Shown here: one piece after another, positions 16,224 to 24,924 of the stretch
Position numbering within the stretch: the stretch's first letter is position 1
Layout: every line of letters begins with the position of its first letter
Source: an uncultured Bacteroides sp.
GTDB taxonomy: Bacteria > Bacteroidota > Bacteroidia > Bacteroidales > Bacteroidaceae
DNA length: 64,000 bases
Reading direction: 5' to 3'
Assembly (NCBI GenBank): GCA_949289295.1
Contig: CASENM010000027.1
Span: forward strand, 1 to 64,000
Program-made: the position numbers and the translations under genes
The notes under the pieces: model-generated
The model's input: the letters and a program-made list of their open reading frames with translations, nothing else
Database searches by the model: none
What the model was told of the DNA's origin: nothing

Positions 16224-17162
16224 ATGAGCGCAACAACACCTTTTAAAGTATTCTCGGGTACAAATTCGAGATACCTTGCTGAAAAGATTTGCAAAAGCCT
16301 GGGATGCGAATTGGGTAATATGAACATCACTCACTTTGCTGACGGTGAATTTGCTGTATCTTATGAAGAATCCATTCGTGGACAGTATGTATTTCTGGTA
16401 CAGTCCACTTTCCCGAACTCAGACAACTTGATGGAACTCTTGCTGATGATTGACGCGGCAAAACGCGCTTCGGCCAAGAGTATCATTGCTGTCATCCCTT
16501 ATTTCGGATGGGCACGTCAGGACCGCAAGGACAAACCCCGTGTGTCTATCGGTGCAAAGCTGGTGGCCAACCTGTTGAGTGTGGCAGGCATCGACCGTCT
16601 GATTACGATGGATTTGCATGCAGACCAGATTCAGGGTTTCTTTGATATTCCTGTAGACCATCTGTATGCTTCCACTATTTTCGCTCCTTACATTCAGTCG
16701 CTGAATCTGGAAAATCTGGTTATCGCTACTCCTGATGTAGGCGGTTCAAAACGTGCCAGTACATATGCCAAGTTCCTTGACGTACCTTTGGTTTTGTGTC
16801 ATAAGACACGCGAAAAGGCCAACGTGGTGGCGTCCATGCAGATTATCGGTGATGTGAAAGACAAGAATGTGGTATTGATTGATGACATGGTGGATACAGC
16901 CGGCACAATTACCAAGGCTGCCGATATCATGAAAGAAGCGGGTGCGCGTTCTGTCCGTGCAATTGCTTCACACTGCGTCATGTCGGGACCTGCTTCTGAA
17001 CGTGTGCAGAATTCACATCTGGAAGAGATGGTATTTACAGACAGCATTCCTTATTCCCAGCGTTGTGCTAAAGTGAAACAATTGTCAATTGCCGACATGT
17101 TTGCGGAAACTATCCGTCGTGTGATGACTAATGAGTCAATCAGTTCACAATATCTGATTTAA
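16224..17162 (+). CDS. prs: Ribose-phosphate pyrophosphokinase (PRPP synthetase)
   Basis: Makes PRPP from ribose 5-phosphate and ATP for nucleotide, histidine and tryptophan synthesis. The 312 aa chain from ATG 16224 (MSATTPFKVFSG) has the usual length. Visible are the ATP-binding stretch IPYFGWARQDRKDKPR, the metal-binding LITMDLHADQIQGFF, and the PRPP-binding loop VVLIDDMVDTAGTI near 215-228. A strong terminator follows. Confidence 0.96.
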   Translation: MSATTPFKVFSGTNSRYLAEKICKSLGCELGNMNITHFADGEFAVSYEESIRGQYVFLVQSTFPNSDNLMELLLMIDAAKRASAKSIIAVIPYFGWARQDRKDKPRVSIGAKLVANLLSVAGIDRLITMDLHADQIQGFFDIPVDHLYASTIFAPYIQSLNLENLVIATPDVGGSKRASTYAKFLDVPLVLCHKTREKANVVASMQIIGDVKDKNVVLIDDMVDTAGTITKAADIMKEAGARSVRAIASHCVMSGPASERVQNSHLEEMVFTDSIPYSQRCAKVKQLSIADMFAETIRRVMTNESISSQYLI

Positions 17163-17194
17163 AGGCTGGATTAAAAAACGAACTAAAAGGAAAG

Positions 17195-17236
17195 GATTTG
17201 CAGCCCGGAATTGCTCCGGAATGCAAATCTTTTTTT
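17195..17236 (+). terminator. Intrinsic terminator after prs
   Basis: GATTTGCA (17195-17202) pairs with TGCAAATC (17222-17229), with an inner CCGGA/TCCGG stem, followed by seven T. Confidence 0.9.
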
Positions 17237-17289
17237 ATTGGCGTTTGTTTGACAGTCAATTGTGTGTCTCAGGATAAAATGTTGCTTTA

Positions 17290-17919
17290 TCACAGTTTCA
17301 GTTTCAGGGTGACAAATTGTTTGATGAAATCTACCGTCCCGTCAATGCCCAACACGGAAGAGTCAATGCAGAGGTGATAGGTGGCGGCGGCTCCCCATGT
17401 CTTGTAGCTGTAATAATTATAGTAGGAAGAGCGTTTCTTGTCAGCTTTTTCCATCAGCTCTTCCGCCTCGTCGGCCGAAATCTGGTGTATGCGCATCAGT
17501 CGTTCGATACGTGCTTCGGGCGATGCCGATACAAATATGTTGGCGCAGCGCGGATGTTCGCGTAGGATGTAGTCGGCGCAACGTCCTACAAACAGACATG
17601 ATTTTTCGGCTGCAAGTTTGCGGATGACATCGCTTTGGATTTTGAACAGGGAGTCGTTGCTCAAGTATGAGTTGTACGGATAGGCTCCTTCTGTGATGAA
17701 TGGAAAACGGGTGCCGAAGAGTCCGCCTAAAATGGTTTGTGAGGCTTTCTCGTCGGCTTTTTCAAAGAATTCTTTGCAAAGTCCGCTTTCTTTGGAAGCC
17801 AGATTGATCAGTTCCTTGTCGTAGAATGAGATGCCTAGTTCCTTGGCCAATTTTTCGCCTATTTCTTTTCCGCCGCTTCCGAGCTGGCGTCCCAGATTGA
17901 TTACATAGTGCTCGTTCAT
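17290..17919 (-). CDS. Cytidylate kinase-like family protein
   Basis: A P-loop nucleotide kinase-like protein of 209 aa from ATG 17919 (MNEHYVINLGRQLGSGGKEIG). The GSGGKEIG segment takes the place of a P-loop. Also visible are LGISFYDKELI, SCLFVGRCADYIL near 100-115 and the helical SADEAEELMEKADKKRSSYYNYYS segment. This family (AAA_26 type) is common next to MATE exporters and similar genes in gut Firmicutes and Bacteroidetes, and its substrate is not established; true CMP kinase activity should not be assumed. The start upstream at 17967 would add an unrelated hydrophobic stretch. Confidence 0.85.
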   Translation of the reverse strand: MNEHYVINLGRQLGSGGKEIGEKLAKELGISFYDKELINLASKESGLCKEFFEKADEKASQTILGGLFGTRFPFITEGAYPYNSYLSNDSLFKIQSDVIRKLAAEKSCLFVGRCADYILREHPRCANIFVSASPEARIERLMRIHQISADEAEELMEKADKKRSSYYNYYSYKTWGAAATYHLCIDSSVLGIDGTVDFIKQFVTLKLKL

Positions 17920-18027
17920 AGTGGTCCAATATTTAGTGAGAAAGCAAAAATAAAAAAAAATCTCCATGAAAGGTTTTTGTCGGAGATTTTTTTTGAGTGA
18001 AGATGTGTCAAAATGATATGAAATGCA

Positions 18028-18096
18028 GAGGCACAGAGATACGTAGTTTTTATTTTACTGATTCACAGGTCTGTTCTCTCTGTGTCTTTGTGCCTC
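18028..18096. repeat. Imperfect inverted repeat of the GAGGCACAGAGA type
   Basis: GAGGCACAGAGA (18028-18039) faces TCTTTGTGCCTC (18085-18096) with one G-T pair. It resembles the repeat at 24835-24894 in the CAGAGA/TCTCTG words. It lies between the kinase-like gene and the end of the MATE gene. Confidence 0.6.
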
Positions 18097-18154
18097 CGTA
18101 TTTTATTTCTTATGACACACTTTCACTCAATTCTCAGTCAATCCGGATGTTTGA

Positions 18155-19516
18155 TTAAATCTGCGGTGCCGGATGCTGTTTGAATAGCTTGAACTGTCGG
18201 TAGAGCATGATGGCTGCGATGACACTGGCGGCCGCGTCAGATATCGGCATACTGAACCAGACTCCGTCGGCCCCCCAGAAAAGCGGGAGGATGATGAGGC
18301 AGGGAATCAGAATAGTTACCTGGCGGCTCAGCGACAGGATAATGGCTTTCTTGGCCATTCCGATGCTCTGGAAAAAGTTGGAGGTCACCATCTGGAAACC
18401 GATAATCGGGAAGAACATGACAACGATACGCATGCCTCTTGCTCCCATCTCCACCAATGTGGGGTCGGTAGTGAATGCCTTCACGGCCAGTTCCGGAAGG
18501 AGCTCTCCTACAAGGAACCCGGTTGTAGTTACGATGGTGGCGGCTATGATTGTCAGTTTCAGAACGTGGTTTACCCGGTGATATTGCTGGGCACCGTAGT
18601 TGTAGCCTGCAATCGGTTGCATGCCCTGGTTCAATCCCATTACGATCATGATAAACAGGAATGTGATTCGGTTGACGATGCCGAATGCGCCGATGGCCAG
18701 GTCGCCGTCGTATTCTTTCAGCCCCTTGTTGATGAGAATCACGATGAAACAGGCGGCCAGATTCATCAGGAACGGTGCCATTCCGATTCCGATAATGTTG
18801 GATACCAGATTCTTTCGCAGTCTGTAGATTCCTTTGTGCAGATGGAGCAGCTCGTTCTTGTTACAGAACAGTTTGAAGAGCCATGCGAGCGCAATGATTT
18901 GTGCCAATACAGTGGCTACAGCCGCTCCCTCAATGCCCATGTCGAATGTGAAAATGAAAAGGGGGTCGAGAATCGTATTGATGATTACGGTCATGATGGT
19001 GGCAAACATGGCTTTTTGCGGATGTCCTGCCGAACGGAGCACGGAATTAAGCCCCAGATAAGAATGGGTGATTACATTTCCGAGCAAGATGATGACCATA
19101 TAGTCGCGCGCATAGGGGATAGTCGCTTCGCTGGCCCCGAAGAAGTAGAGAATCGGGTCGAGGAATAGCAGCGTGACAATGGTGAAAGCGATGCCTATCA
19201 CAAGGTTCAGCGTCACTACATTGCCCAGCACTTGTTGGGCGGTCTTGTAGTCTTTCTGTCCTAGTTTCACTGAAACCATAGTGGCTGCACCCACGCCTAC
19301 AAGCGAGCCGAAAGCAGCGGCCAAGTTCATGAGCGGAAAGGTGATGGCAAGTCCCGAAATGGCCATAGCACCCACACCATGGCCGATAAAGATGCTGTCC
19401 ACCATGTTGTAGAGCGATGAAGCTGTCATGGCGATGATGGCCGGAATGGCATATTGCATCAAGAGTTTTCCGATGGGTTTAGTTCCCAGTTCTGTGGCTG
19501 TTCCTTTTTGTGACAT
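18155..19516 (-). CDS. MATE-family multidrug/Na+ or H+ antiporter
   Basis: A 453 aa inner-membrane exporter with about twelve hydrophobic helices arranged as two related halves. Typical motifs are PIGKLLMQYAIPAIIAM at the start, YNMVDSIFIGHGVGAMAISGL near 41-61, and GLNQGMQPIAGYNYGAQ near 298-314. MATE proteins expel cationic drugs and metabolites in exchange for ions; the substrate here is unknown. A minus-strand -7 element TAATTTTG lies at 19552-19559, giving a leader of about 35 nt. It is divergent from the subtilase gene. Confidence 0.94.
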   Translation of the reverse strand: MSQKGTATELGTKPIGKLLMQYAIPAIIAMTASSLYNMVDSIFIGHGVGAMAISGLAITFPLMNLAAAFGSLVGVGAATMVSVKLGQKDYKTAQQVLGNVVTLNLVIGIAFTIVTLLFLDPILYFFGASEATIPYARDYMVIILLGNVITHSYLGLNSVLRSAGHPQKAMFATIMTVIINTILDPLFIFTFDMGIEGAAVATVLAQIIALAWLFKLFCNKNELLHLHKGIYRLRKNLVSNIIGIGMAPFLMNLAACFIVILINKGLKEYDGDLAIGAFGIVNRITFLFIMIVMGLNQGMQPIAGYNYGAQQYHRVNHVLKLTIIAATIVTTTGFLVGELLPELAVKAFTTDPTLVEMGARGMRIVVMFFPIIGFQMVTSNFFQSIGMAKKAIILSLSRQVTILIPCLIILPLFWGADGVWFSMPISDAAASVIAAIMLYRQFKLFKQHPAPQI

Positions 19517-19551
19517 AATTTCTTGAATTAAACGAATCTTTAAAAATCGTG

Positions 19552-19597
19552 CAAAATTACGCTTTTTTCGCTAAAAGGAAAAGTTTATATATCTTTG
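19552..19597. promoter_or_regulatory. Divergent promoters of the MATE and subtilase genes
   Basis: TAATTTTG on the minus strand at 19552-19559 drives the MATE gene, and TATCTTTG on the plus strand at 19590-19597 drives the subtilase gene. The -33 boxes are weak. Confidence 0.6.
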
Positions 19598-19618
19598 TAC
19601 AGTTAAAAAAACAGTCAG

Positions 19619-21004
19619 ATGAATTGGAGAAAGATAGGAATGTGTGTGTGGATGTTGTCTGTTTCTGTGATGGCATCTGCGGAGACCACACTGTACAGGT
19701 ATCGTGTCCGGTTGAAGGACAAGGCGCAGACTACCTACAGCCTTGACCGTCCGGAAGAGTTCCTTTCCGTCCGTTCCGTCGAACGGAGAATGCGTCAGGG
19801 TTTGAAAATAGATTCGACTGATTTGCCGGTCTGCGAGGCATATATCCGTCGGCTGGTGGATTTGGGCGGAACATTCGTTTCTGCCAGCAAGTGGAACAAC
19901 ACAGTGCTGATGCAGACCGACAGCGAACAGACTGCCAGGCGTTTTCTTACCAATCCGTTTGTGGAGTCTGTGCGCAAGGTTTGGGTGTCGTCAGATACGG
20001 CGATGCCCCGGACTGCCATGAGAAAGAAAGGCCTCAGCAGCAAATGGAATGAGACGGACGATGTGTATGGCGTAGCTGCCGGGCAGATACGGATGCATCA
20101 TGGAGACAGTCTTCATGCGGCAGGATTCCGGGGAGAGGGGATAGTGATAGCCGTGATTGATGCCGGATATTATAATGTGGATGCGATGGAGATATTCAAG
20201 GGAGTGAATGTCTTGGGGACACGTGACTTCGTGAATCCCTGTTCGGACATCTACGCGGAGCATGACCATGGGATGAAGGTGCTTTCGTGCATGGCTGTCA
20301 ACAAGCCCCATGTAATGGTGGGGACTGCTCCTGAAGCTTCCTATTGGCTGCTGCGTACGGAAGACAACGGCTCGGAACAGCCCGCTGAAGAAGACAACTG
20401 GGCGGCGGCCATAGAATTTGCCGACAGTGTGGGGGCCGACATCGTCAACACCTCTCTCGGATATTTTTCGTTCAACAATGCCATGGACAATTATACCTAC
20501 CGTGACTTGGACGGCCATACCTCGCTGATGGCCGCTTCGGCTTCACATGCGGCCGACAAAGGGATGCTGGTGGTGTGCAGTGCCGGAAACTCGGGTGCAG
20601 CCACCTGGAAAAAGATTACTCCTCCTGCCGATGCGGAAAATGTTCTGACCGTGGGTGCTGTCGATGCAATGGGGGTGAATGCGGTATTCTCATCGGTGGG
20701 AAATACAGCGGACAACCGCATCAAACCGGATGTGATGGCCGTAGGCGTACATGCGGCTGTGGTGGGCCCGGACGGAGGTACGGAATATGCCAACGGTACT
20801 TCGTTTGCGTCACCTGTCTTTTGCGGATTGACGGCTTGCTTGTGGCAGGCTTGCCCGTGGCTGACGGTGCATCAGCTGATCCGAGTGGTTCATGAAGCGA
20901 GCGACCGCTATGCCTGTCCCGACAATATATATGGTTATGGGGTGACGAATATCTGGAAAGCTTATCATTCGGCACTCAGACAAAAGGAAAGCCATGGAAA
21001 ATAA
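19619..21004 (+). CDS. Secreted subtilisin-like serine protease (S8 family)
   Basis: The 461 aa protein has a signal peptide (about 1-21, ending VMASA). A short N-terminal propeptide-like region (22-160) includes FLSVRSVERR. The catalytic triad is readable: D181 in IAVIDAGYYN, H217 in HDHGMKVLS, and S395 in GTSFASPV; the oxyanion region SAGNSG is near 325. The function is extracellular or periplasmic protein degradation. The stop codon overlaps the start of xseA by 11 bp, so the protease and exonuclease VII genes share a transcript, an odd pairing with no obvious functional link. Confidence 0.93.
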   Translation: MNWRKIGMCVWMLSVSVMASAETTLYRYRVRLKDKAQTTYSLDRPEEFLSVRSVERRMRQGLKIDSTDLPVCEAYIRRLVDLGGTFVSASKWNNTVLMQTDSEQTARRFLTNPFVESVRKVWVSSDTAMPRTAMRKKGLSSKWNETDDVYGVAAGQIRMHHGDSLHAAGFRGEGIVIAVIDAGYYNVDAMEIFKGVNVLGTRDFVNPCSDIYAEHDHGMKVLSCMAVNKPHVMVGTAPEASYWLLRTEDNGSEQPAEEDNWAAAIEFADSVGADIVNTSLGYFSFNNAMDNYTYRDLDGHTSLMAASASHAADKGMLVVCSAGNSGAATWKKITPPADAENVLTVGAVDAMGVNAVFSSVGNTADNRIKPDVMAVGVHAAVVGPDGGTEYANGTSFASPVFCGLTACLWQACPWLTVHQLIRVVHEASDRYACPDNIYGYGVTNIWKAYHSALRQKESHGK

Positions 21005-22232
21005 TCCTCTTTCGTTGGCTGAACTGAATGCGCTGGTGCGCCGGAGTATCCAGGCCTGTTTCCCTGACGCATATTGGGTGCAGGCGGAACTGAGCGACGT
21101 GCGTGCCAACAGTTCCGGCCATTGCTATCTGGAGTTTGTGCAGAAGGACGCGGCCGGAAATGCGCTGGTGGCAAAGGCACGGGGCATAATCTGGGCCGGA
21201 ACTTTCGCCCGGCTGAAGCCTTATTTCGAGACGGAGACAGGACAGGCTTTCGTGTCGGGCATCAAAGTGCTGGTAAAGGTGACCGTAGGTTTCCATGAGC
21301 TGTACGGCTATTCACTTACGGTAGTTGACATAGACCCTACCTATACGTTGGGGGATATGGCACGACGCAGGAAAGAGATTCTTGACCGTCTGCAGCGTGA
21401 GGGGATATTGACTCTCAACAAGGAACTGGAACTTCCGGAACTGGCGCAGCGGATTGCGGTCATCTCTTCGCCTACTGCAGCCGGTTACGGTGATTTCTGC
21501 AACCAGTTGCTTCACAACGCTTCCGGCTTTGTGTTCTACACCCGTCTGTTCTCTGCTGTGATGCAGGGGGATAAGGTGGAGGCGTCGGTCATTGCAGCCC
21601 TCGACCGTATTTATCACGAGATGGACCGTTGGGATGTGGTGGTGATTATCCGCGGAGGGGGTGCCGTTTCTGATTTTTCGGGTTTTGACACTTACGATCT
21701 GGCGGCCAATTGTGCCCAGTTTCCTTTGCCGGTCATCACCGGAATCGGACATGAACGCGATGATACGGTTATCGACAAGGTAGCGCATACCCGTGTGAAA
21801 ACTCCTACGGCCGCGGCGGAGTTTTTGACGGACCACCTCCGTCGGACGGCCGAGCGGCTGGAAGGCTTCGTGCAATATATCTATCAGGAAGTTCCCTTGC
21901 GCCTGTCGCGTGAAAAAGAGCGGCTTGAGGGCTGGCTGGCACACATGCCTGTCAAAGTGCAGATGTGCCTGCAGCGAGAAAACTTTGTGCAGGAGCGGCT
22001 CGCGAAACGGATGGAGACAGCTTTACAGGTGCGTATGCAGACTGAAAGGCATCGTCTGGAGCTATGGTCGCAACGGATTGAGGCTGCATCGCCGGATGTG
22101 TTGTTGAAACGGGGCTACAGCATCACCCTGAAAGACGGGAGGGCGGTGACTGACGTGTCTTCGCTCAAGCCGGGCGATGTGGTGGAAACCCGTCTGGCGA
22201 AAGGTCGCTTCCGGAGTAAGGTTGTCGGCTAG
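20994..22232 (+). CDS. xseA: Exodeoxyribonuclease VII large subunit
   Basis: The catalytic subunit of a single-strand exonuclease that degrades DNA to oligonucleotides. The 412 aa chain has an N-terminal OB fold (about 1-105, with YWVQAELSDVRANSSGHCYLEF split by the strand order) and the nuclease core with RIAVISSPTAAGYGDF near 155-170, VVIIRGGGAVSDFSGFD near 210-226 and ITGIGHERDDTVIDKVAHTR near 240. A coiled-coil tail follows and ends in RGYSITLKDGRAVTDV. It is separated from xseB by 140 bp holding a triple hairpin repeat. Confidence 0.96.
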   Translation: MENNPLSLAELNALVRRSIQACFPDAYWVQAELSDVRANSSGHCYLEFVQKDAAGNALVAKARGIIWAGTFARLKPYFETETGQAFVSGIKVLVKVTVGFHELYGYSLTVVDIDPTYTLGDMARRRKEILDRLQREGILTLNKELELPELAQRIAVISSPTAAGYGDFCNQLLHNASGFVFYTRLFSAVMQGDKVEASVIAALDRIYHEMDRWDVVVIIRGGGAVSDFSGFDTYDLAANCAQFPLPVITGIGHERDDTVIDKVAHTRVKTPTAAAEFLTDHLRRTAERLEGFVQYIYQEVPLRLSREKERLEGWLAHMPVKVQMCLQRENFVQERLAKRMETALQVRMQTERHRLELWSQRIEAASPDVLLKRGYSITLKDGRAVTDVSSLKPGDVVETRLAKGRFRSKVVG

Positions 22233-22248
22233 CCGGCAGGATCGGGCG

Positions 22249-22308
22249 AAACGTTTCGGCGTTTTGCATAAAACGCTTCGGCGTTTCCGTTCAAACGCTT
22301 CGGCGTTC
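22249..22308 (+). repeat. Triple UUCG-hairpin element, copy 1 (three direct units)
   Basis: Three 16-nt units begin at 22249, 22271 and 22293, an exact 22-nt period: AAACGTTTCGGCGTTT, AAACGCTTCGGCGTTT and AAACGCTTCGGCGTTC. Each folds as a stem AAACGC/GCGTTT closed by a TTCG tetraloop (one wobble or end mismatch in units 1 and 3). Spacers are TGCATA and CCGTTC. All three units point the same way here. The element lies between xseA and xseB. Confidence 0.85.
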
Positions 22309-22372
22309 TTGAAGTGTCTGATAATTTCATGAGAATCCTTGTTCCGATAATTAGAACTGATTATAAAAATAT

Positions 22373-22579
22373 ATGGCAACAAAAAAAGTGACTTATACTT
22401 ATTCGGAGGCGATGAAGCGTCTGGAAAGTATCGTATCGAAAATAGAAGGAAACGAACTGGATATAGATGAGTTGGGCGACAATTTGAAAGAAGCCCAGAA
22501 ACTGATCAAGTTCTGTAAAGACAAGCTCTACAAGACCGATCAGGAGATTCAGAAAATGCTCGGAAATGCGGAAGAATGA
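22373..22579 (+). CDS. xseB: Exodeoxyribonuclease VII small subunit
   Basis: A 68 aa helical subunit that binds along the XseA coiled coil and is needed for exonuclease VII activity. The motif YSEAMKRLESIVSKIEGNELDIDELGDNL matches the family over its length when read in parts, and the chain ends KLYKTDQEIQKML. It follows xseA on the same strand; a gap of 140 bp is unusually long for this pair and is filled by the hairpin repeat. Confidence 0.94.
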   Translation: MATKKVTYTYSEAMKRLESIVSKIEGNELDIDELGDNLKEAQKLIKFCKDKLYKTDQEIQKMLGNAEE

Positions 22580-22633
22580 TTTTCCCCACCGCAAAGGGCA
22601 CGCCTGCCGGGCGTTTTTCTGCGATGGGGAAAA
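22580..22633. terminator. Bidirectional terminator between xseB and the DPP11-like gene
   Basis: TTTTCCCCACCGCA (22580-22593) pairs with TGCGATGGGGAAAA (22620-22633) with one mismatch, giving T runs on both strands. An inner stem ACGCC/GGCGT followed by TTTTT (to 22618) can also stop xseB transcripts. The two genes are convergent. Confidence 0.75.
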
Positions 22634-22645
22634 CCGTGGAGACAA

Positions 22646-24808
22646 TTATTCTACGATAGTCATTTCTTCAATCAGGTGCGAAGCCCCCGCATACTTGTCG
22701 ATGATGAACAGCGTATAGCGGATGTCCACACATGCGGCACGCTGCAATTGCGGATTGTAGGCGATGTCGCCGGTCAGTCCTTCATAATTGCGGTCGAATC
22801 CGGTGCCGATAAGCTCGCCTTTCGAGTTGAATACCGGAGAGCCCGAGTTCCCTCCCGTATTGTCGGTGGCGGTGGCAAAGCAAATCGGCATCCGTCCGTC
22901 AGGCATGGCATACGGGCCGAAATCTTTTGTCTCGTATAATTTCTTCAATTTTTCGGGCACTATAAATTCCGGATTGTCGGGGTCTTCTTTTTCCATCACC
23001 CCCTTCAGAGTGGTGTAATACAGATATTTTTTGCCGTCGGCTGGTTCGTAGGAGCCGATCTTGCCGTAAGTGAGGCGCAGCGTGGAGTTGGCGTCAGGAT
23101 AAACAGGCTGGTTGTTTTTCCGTTTCAGTTCCAGCATACCGGCCACCCATGTCTTGTGTGCACGGTTGTAGGCATCGGTTTCTTCCTTCATGGCTTCGCT
23201 GGTTGCCTTGTAGCCGTCGTTTACCGACTGGGCATATTTGACCATCAAGTCATTTTCCAGTGTTCCGGCATCCGGCTTTTCCAGAAATGCTTCCAACGCC
23301 TCTTTGCTGCGGAAGATGGATGTGTCGAAGCAAGCGTCTACGAACGCGGCCACATTACCGTCGAAACGGTTGGCGACGGTTTGGAAAATACTGATTCTCC
23401 GGTCGGCCGGTACCAGTTCCGCATAAAGTGCGAGCAACTGTTTCGACACCTTGCGGTCCACTTCGGCATTATAGTCCTTGTTGAAGAACTTTTCGGCATT
23501 TTCCCGGAGAGCTTCCGCTGCTTTGGCCGTTTCTTTCTTGTCGTTGTCGTGCAAAGCTTTCAGCAGTGCCTTGGTGTCAGGAATCTGGTAGAACTCCGTC
23601 CCCAGCATCATCGCTTCATAAATGGCCTGCTGGTGGTAGACGTGCGGGAATCGTTTGGCTACAATTTTCTTGATTGTTTCATACGCTTCTTCCCATGCCG
23701 GGTTGCCGCTTTCTTGTCCGTAGGCCAACAGGGCTTCCTGTTGCCGCTTTTTCTTGTCGAGCACTTTCAGGCTGACCAGTCCCTCGTTCATGCCGATGGC
23801 ATTCTTCCAGTAGTTGGCTGATGAGGCGTATTTGGCGGCATACTGGATACGGATATGGTCATCCTTCATCATTTCTTCGTTCAGTGCACGCAGACGTACG
23901 CCACGGATGGTGTCACGCATGAAGTTGGTGGTCTTCATCCGTTCTTCCACTTCGTCGCTGATCATGTACCGCCAGTTTTTTCCCGGGAATCCCATCACGA
24001 AAGTGAAATCACCTTCCTTCACTCCTTTCATGTTGATGGTCAGATGCTTCTTTACTTTCAGCGGCTTGTTTTCCGCACTGTATACGGCCGGTTTCCCTTC
24101 TTCTGACGCATAGATTCTGAAAATGGAAAAATCACCGCAATGGCGCGGCCACATCCAGTTGTCTGTATCCGCCCCGAACTTACCGATGGATGAAGGAGGT
24201 GCGCCTACCATACGGATGTCTTTGTAGACCGTCTTTACAAACAGGTAATATTTGTTTGCTCCATAGAAAGGTTTCAGCTCCAGAACATGAAAGTCATCGG
24301 TCTTGATTTTTTCTTTCTTGGCGAAGCGCGCAGCCACTTTGTCGAGATAAGAGGGCGACAGATAGTTGGTGCCGTCCGGATCGGGATCTTTCTTCAGTTG
24401 TTTTTCTACATAATCCGTCACGTCCAGAATCCGGTCGATAAACGTCACGGTCAGTCCTTCGCAGGGAAGTTCCTGTCCGCGGGTCATTGCCCAGAATCCG
24501 TCGGTCAGGTAGTCATGTTCTACCGAGCTGTGCTGCTGGATATACCGGTAGCCGCAGTGATGGTTGGTGAGTACCAGCCCTTCTGCGGAAATGACTTCAC
24601 CGGTGCATCCGCCTCCAAAATGTACGACTGCATCTTTCAGGCTGATATTGTCCGGGCAATACACCTGGTCGATACTGATGTCAAGTCCCAAATCCTGCAT
24701 GACAGCCGCGTTCTGCTGCTTCAAGTCAGTCAGCATCCACATTCCTTCGTCAGCCTGTCCGGCCAGCGTGAATGCCGAGAATAAAAATAACAGACAAGTT
24801 TTTTTCAT
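22646..24808 (-). CDS. dpp11: S46-family dipeptidyl-peptidase, DPP11-like (Asp/Glu-specific)
   Basis: A serine exopeptidase of the periplasm that releases dipeptides from peptide N-termini. From ATG 24808 the chain has 720 aa with a signal peptide (about 1-19). The catalytic His lies in LTNHHCGY (about 84) and the catalytic Ser is S655 in GGNSGSPV. The residue that sets P1 preference is R673 in GFDRNYEG; in Porphyromonas gingivalis DPP11 an Arg at this number binds acidic P1 side chains, whereas DPP7 has Gly. The family and numbering match, so acidic specificity is a strong inference. The longer frame to 24916 is non-coding leader. It follows the DPP7-like gene on the same strand. Confidence 0.93.
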   Translation of the reverse strand: MKKTCLLFLFSAFTLAGQADEGMWMLTDLKQQNAAVMQDLGLDISIDQVYCPDNISLKDAVVHFGGGCTGEVISAEGLVLTNHHCGYRYIQQHSSVEHDYLTDGFWAMTRGQELPCEGLTVTFIDRILDVTDYVEKQLKKDPDPDGTNYLSPSYLDKVAARFAKKEKIKTDDFHVLELKPFYGANKYYLFVKTVYKDIRMVGAPPSSIGKFGADTDNWMWPRHCGDFSIFRIYASEEGKPAVYSAENKPLKVKKHLTINMKGVKEGDFTFVMGFPGKNWRYMISDEVEERMKTTNFMRDTIRGVRLRALNEEMMKDDHIRIQYAAKYASSANYWKNAIGMNEGLVSLKVLDKKKRQQEALLAYGQESGNPAWEEAYETIKKIVAKRFPHVYHQQAIYEAMMLGTEFYQIPDTKALLKALHDNDKKETAKAAEALRENAEKFFNKDYNAEVDRKVSKQLLALYAELVPADRRISIFQTVANRFDGNVAAFVDACFDTSIFRSKEALEAFLEKPDAGTLENDLMVKYAQSVNDGYKATSEAMKEETDAYNRAHKTWVAGMLELKRKNNQPVYPDANSTLRLTYGKIGSYEPADGKKYLYYTTLKGVMEKEDPDNPEFIVPEKLKKLYETKDFGPYAMPDGRMPICFATATDNTGGNSGSPVFNSKGELIGTGFDRNYEGLTGDIAYNPQLQRAACVDIRYTLFIIDKYAGASHLIEEMTIVE

Positions 24809-24834
24809 GGTATAATTGTTTGATGTGAAAAAAA

Positions 24835-24894
24835 ACAGAGATACAAAGGCGCAGAATTTAAAGAATAAGAAACTCTGTGTCTCTGTATCTCTGT
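24835..24894. repeat. Inverted repeat between the two S46 peptidase genes
   Basis: ACAGAGATACAAAG (24835-24848) faces CTCTGTATCTCTGT (24881-24894) with one G-T pair; AACTCTGTGT precedes the right arm. It could form a hairpin in the dpp7-dpp11 transcript. Its words recur in the repeat at 18028-18096. Confidence 0.65.
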
Positions 24895-24924
24895 GATTCA
24901 AGAAGTCAAAATTCAATATTGCCT

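Noticed and set aside
22249-22308. Short CRISPR-like array
   Set aside because: Units are 16-nt self-complementary hairpins with 6-nt gaps and only three copies; there are no spacers of normal length and no cas genes.
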